Below, one piece after another: positions 62,563 to 64,000 of a DNA stretch of 64,000 nucleotides. The notes under the pieces were generated by a model that saw nothing but the letters and a program-made list of their open reading frames with translations, made no database searches and was not told the origin of the DNA. Each line of letters opens with the position of its first letter. The stretch's first letter is position 1. Both the position numbers and the translations under genes were made by a program. The stretch is from a virus. The stretch covers positions 1-64,000 of IMG/VR virus record IMGVR_UViG_3300006175_000011; one strand, written 5' to 3'.

Positions 62563-63225
62563 CTAGGAGATAGCACCAAAATCAGATCCGCCTAGGCGGA
62601 GAGTGGGAGTCGGCTTGAATTGTCCCTCCGAGTCGGCTCCCACTTCATATTCATACTTCTCGAACTCTTCCTGCACAGCAAGGCTCAGCTCAAGTGCATT
62701 CTGCTGCTGACGCAACAGTCCTTCGATATTTTCGATCTTGCCCTTGAAGATCTCGGCGATAGGGTCCTGTTCCTGAAGTGACTTGAAACGACTCGCTAGC
62801 TTTTTGGCTATGCGAAGTTTCTTCTCCGTCGCTTTGATGTCGGCAACAACTTGACGCCGTGACGTCTTCATGCTGACAACGATCTTCAACTTGATGTCTT
62901 GCCAATCGACGTTGCTCTCTCCCGCACTGAACGGATGATCTGCGGCAGTCACCTCCGAGTCGATGACGTTCTGGATCATGCCGTCCATCACCGAACGAAT
63001 AGCCTCCGGAGTTACCGGATTGGGATCGGTCTTGCCGGTCTCATCGTAGCGCTTGCGTCGCTCAGGATCGCTGAGTATGTCAAACGCTTCTTTGATCTCT
63101 TCGAACTTCGCCTTGTCGCCGCCATCCTTGTCGGGATGGTAGATCTTCGACAGCGCACGATACTGCGCCTTGACCTGTGCGAGTCCGGCATCCCGGTCTA
63201 CCTGCAAGACATCGTACGGGTTCAC
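62563..63225 (-). CDS. DnaJ-domain protein
   Basis: 220 aa. Residues 1-65 are a complete J domain with the HPD motif (ALSKIYHPDKDGGDKAKFEE, then LSDPERRKRYDE), which stimulates host DnaK. The rest is a helical region with no Gly/Phe or zinc-finger part, so it is not a normal host DnaJ. It may recruit DnaK to a phage substrate. Four-base overlap with the spanin gene upstream, in the leftward lysis-associated group. Confidence 0.85.
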   Translation of the reverse strand: MNPYDVLQVDRDAGLAQVKAQYRALSKIYHPDKDGGDKAKFEEIKEAFDILSDPERRKRYDETGKTDPNPVTPEAIRSVMDGMIQNVIDSEVTAADHPFSAGESNVDWQDIKLKIVVSMKTSRRQVVADIKATEKKLRIAKKLASRFKSLQEQDPIAEIFKGKIENIEGLLRQQQNALELSLAVQEEFEKYEYEVGADSEGQFKPTPTLRLGGSDFGAIS

Positions 63226-63542
63226 TGCTTGATTTCCTTTGTCGTCAGGTTATGCGCAGCCGCCCAATCGATGATCGACTGACGCATAGAGTCATAGAGG
63301 GAAGTCTTCGCATCATTGCGACGTTGACAGCCCGCGTAATCATATGCAGCGTTGGCGTCTTCGGTCACGATTGTTGCGATAGACTTATCGTGGAGCTGGT
63401 TCAGGGGCAGGCACCGGGCACGTAACTCCGCCGTCAGCGGTGGCGGCACAGGGACTACTGTTGCTGGCGCTGCGGGCCTTGTTGAGGACCCGAAGCATCC
63501 CGTCAGAGATACCAGCATTGGGATCAGTAAAGCGTACTTCAC
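63222..63542 (-). CDS. Outer-membrane lipoprotein spanin (Rz1-like)
   Basis: 106 aa with a lipoprotein signal (MKYALLIPMLVSLTGC, lipobox LTGC, Cys16) and a Pro/Ala-rich stretch after it (STRPAAPATVVPVPPPL), as in Rz1. It starts inside the Rz-like gene in another frame, the usual nested arrangement. It is longer than typical Rz1, with a helical C-terminal extension containing two more Cys. Confidence 0.75.
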   Translation of the reverse strand: MKYALLIPMLVSLTGCFGSSTRPAAPATVVPVPPPLTAELRARCLPLNQLHDKSIATIVTEDANAAYDYAGCQRRNDAKTSLYDSMRQSIIDWAAAHNLTTKEIKQ

Positions 63543-63846
63543 TCTTTATCTCCTTCGTGAGCGTGGGTTGAACGATTGTCTTGTTCTCGATGTCGAGGTT
63601 GCTGAGTTGATCGTGGAGTTTCTGATCGACACCCGTAAGGAAAGTTTGCATTTTAGCTTCCGCTGCTTTCTTGTCCTCGTTCAACATTCCTTGAAGCTTG
63701 AGGTTAACAGCATCCTGTCGAGCTTGAGCCAGTTTGTTCTGAGTCTCCGCTCGTTGATAACCTTGATGATCGATGAACCACACAGCCGCGGCTAAGGCCA
63801 ACGCCGCTACGCCGTAGGGAACAAGTTTCAATAACCATAGTGGCAT
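63385..63846 (-). CDS. Inner-membrane spanin (Rz-like)
   Basis: 153 aa: an N-terminal membrane anchor (WLLKLVPYGVAALALAAAVW) and a long periplasmic helix (KLAQARQDAVNLKLQGMLNE and following), then a Cys-containing Pro-rich end. With the Rz1-like lipoprotein it should fuse inner and outer membranes in the last step of lysis. AAGGAG lies eight bases before the ATG. Confidence 0.75.
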   Translation of the reverse strand: MPLWLLKLVPYGVAALALAAAVWFIDHQGYQRAETQNKLAQARQDAVNLKLQGMLNEDKKAAEAKMQTFLTGVDQKLHDQLSNLDIENKTIVQPTLTKEIKSEVRFTDPNAGISDGMLRVLNKARSASNSSPCAATADGGVTCPVPAPEPAPR

Positions 63847-63847
63847 G

Positions 63848-64000
63848 TTACTTCTCCTTGATCTTGACTTGATAGAGCTTGTGAACCCAGGTGACTAACT
63901 CGGGTGATGCGCGATAGCCCGCATTCCACACTGTCGAGATCTTGCCCTGTGCGCCGGCACGCTGGAGCACCTTGCGAAGTCTGGTGATGTTGACTGCGAA
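63848..64000 (-). CDS. C-terminal part of an unrecognised protein (partial)
   Basis: The frame enters from the right edge and ends with TAA at 63850-63848, leaving the last 50 residues. The visible part (NITRLRKVLQRAGAQGKIST, then VWNAGYRASPELVTWVHKLY) is basic and helical and could be an HTH-type end. It lies four bases upstream of the Rz-like gene and carries its ribosome binding site. Unidentified. Confidence 0.55.
   Translation of the reverse strand, partial: FAVNITRLRKVLQRAGAQGKISTVWNAGYRASPELVTWVHKLYQVKIKEK

Noticed and set aside
62585-62660. Palindrome TCCGCCTAGGCGGA and the GTGGGAG/CTCCCAC repeat as terminators
   Set aside because: Both lie within the coding end of the DnaJ-domain gene and no T-run follows on either strand, so I cannot support terminator function.
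1-64000. Integrase, repressor of lysogeny, CRISPR array, insertion sequence
   Set aside because: None found on reading through. The small HTH protein at 9213 looks excisionase-like but no integrase accompanies it.

Overview
The window looks like about 64 kb from the middle of the genome of a lytic, siphovirus-type tailed phage. It is moderately GC-rich by eye. The tail-tip gene order (tape measure, DUF2460-type, DUF2163-type, NlpC/P60 peptidase, large host-specificity protein) is the order of the alphaproteobacterial gene transfer agents, so an alphaproteobacterial host is the best inference. I see no integrase, no CRISPR array, no convincing tRNA or rRNA gene and no insertion sequence. Open reading frames run off both edges.

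Layout. (1) 1-9121, leftward: replication and nucleotide metabolism, in transcription order P-loop kinase, DUF1653/MazG-type pyrophosphatase, two thymidylate-synthase-fold enzymes, dCMP deaminase, a family A DNA polymerase with an N-terminal uracil-glycosylase-like domain, a RecB/Cas4-type nuclease, a RecA-like Sak4-type ATPase and a DUF669-like ssDNA-binding protein. (2) 9122-9212: two sigma70-like promoters facing apart and sharing one -10 region. (3) 9213-11335: a small HTH protein and a primase-helicase. (4) 11336-31554: mostly rightward accessory genes, many very small. Many transcription units are headed by the same device, a promoter with a 17-bp spacer followed by a short hairpin and the ribosome binding site. 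This region holds an ATP-dependent DNA ligase, a DNA base-hypermodification enzyme (aGPT-PPlase/HMUDK-helical family), an RNA polymerase alpha-CTD-like protein, a second MazG-like protein (leftward), and a non-coding segment (20301-21195) next to a 605-bp island almost devoid of the dinucleotides AG, GG, CC and CT. (5) 31555-35956: mixed orientation, including a ThyX-type enzyme with its motif blocks in permuted order. (6) 36024-46057: terminase, portal, XkdF-like protease/scaffold, major capsid protein and connectors. (7) 46149-61661: tail tube, tail chaperone with a probable -1 frameshift, a 1333-residue tape measure with an M23 peptidase domain, GTA-like tail tip and fibre-like proteins. 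(8) 61672-64000: M15-type endolysin and holin-like protein rightward, then a leftward group with nested Rz/Rz1-like spanins and a DnaJ-domain protein.

How the parts fit: dCMP deaminase, two TS-fold enzymes, a permuted ThyX, two MazG-like pyrophosphatases, a small nucleotide/DNA kinase and an aGPT-PPlase-family protein together suggest that this phage makes DNA with a modified pyrimidine. The UDG-like domain on the polymerase fits a phage that handles uracil-derived bases.

Most unusual observations: the AG/GG/CC/CT-depleted island at 21196-21800, the family of promoter-hairpin modules whose stems change on both sides while the loop is kept, the bidirectional promoters with one shared -10, and the stand-alone alpha-CTD-like protein. 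All functions are read by eye from motifs. No database search was run.
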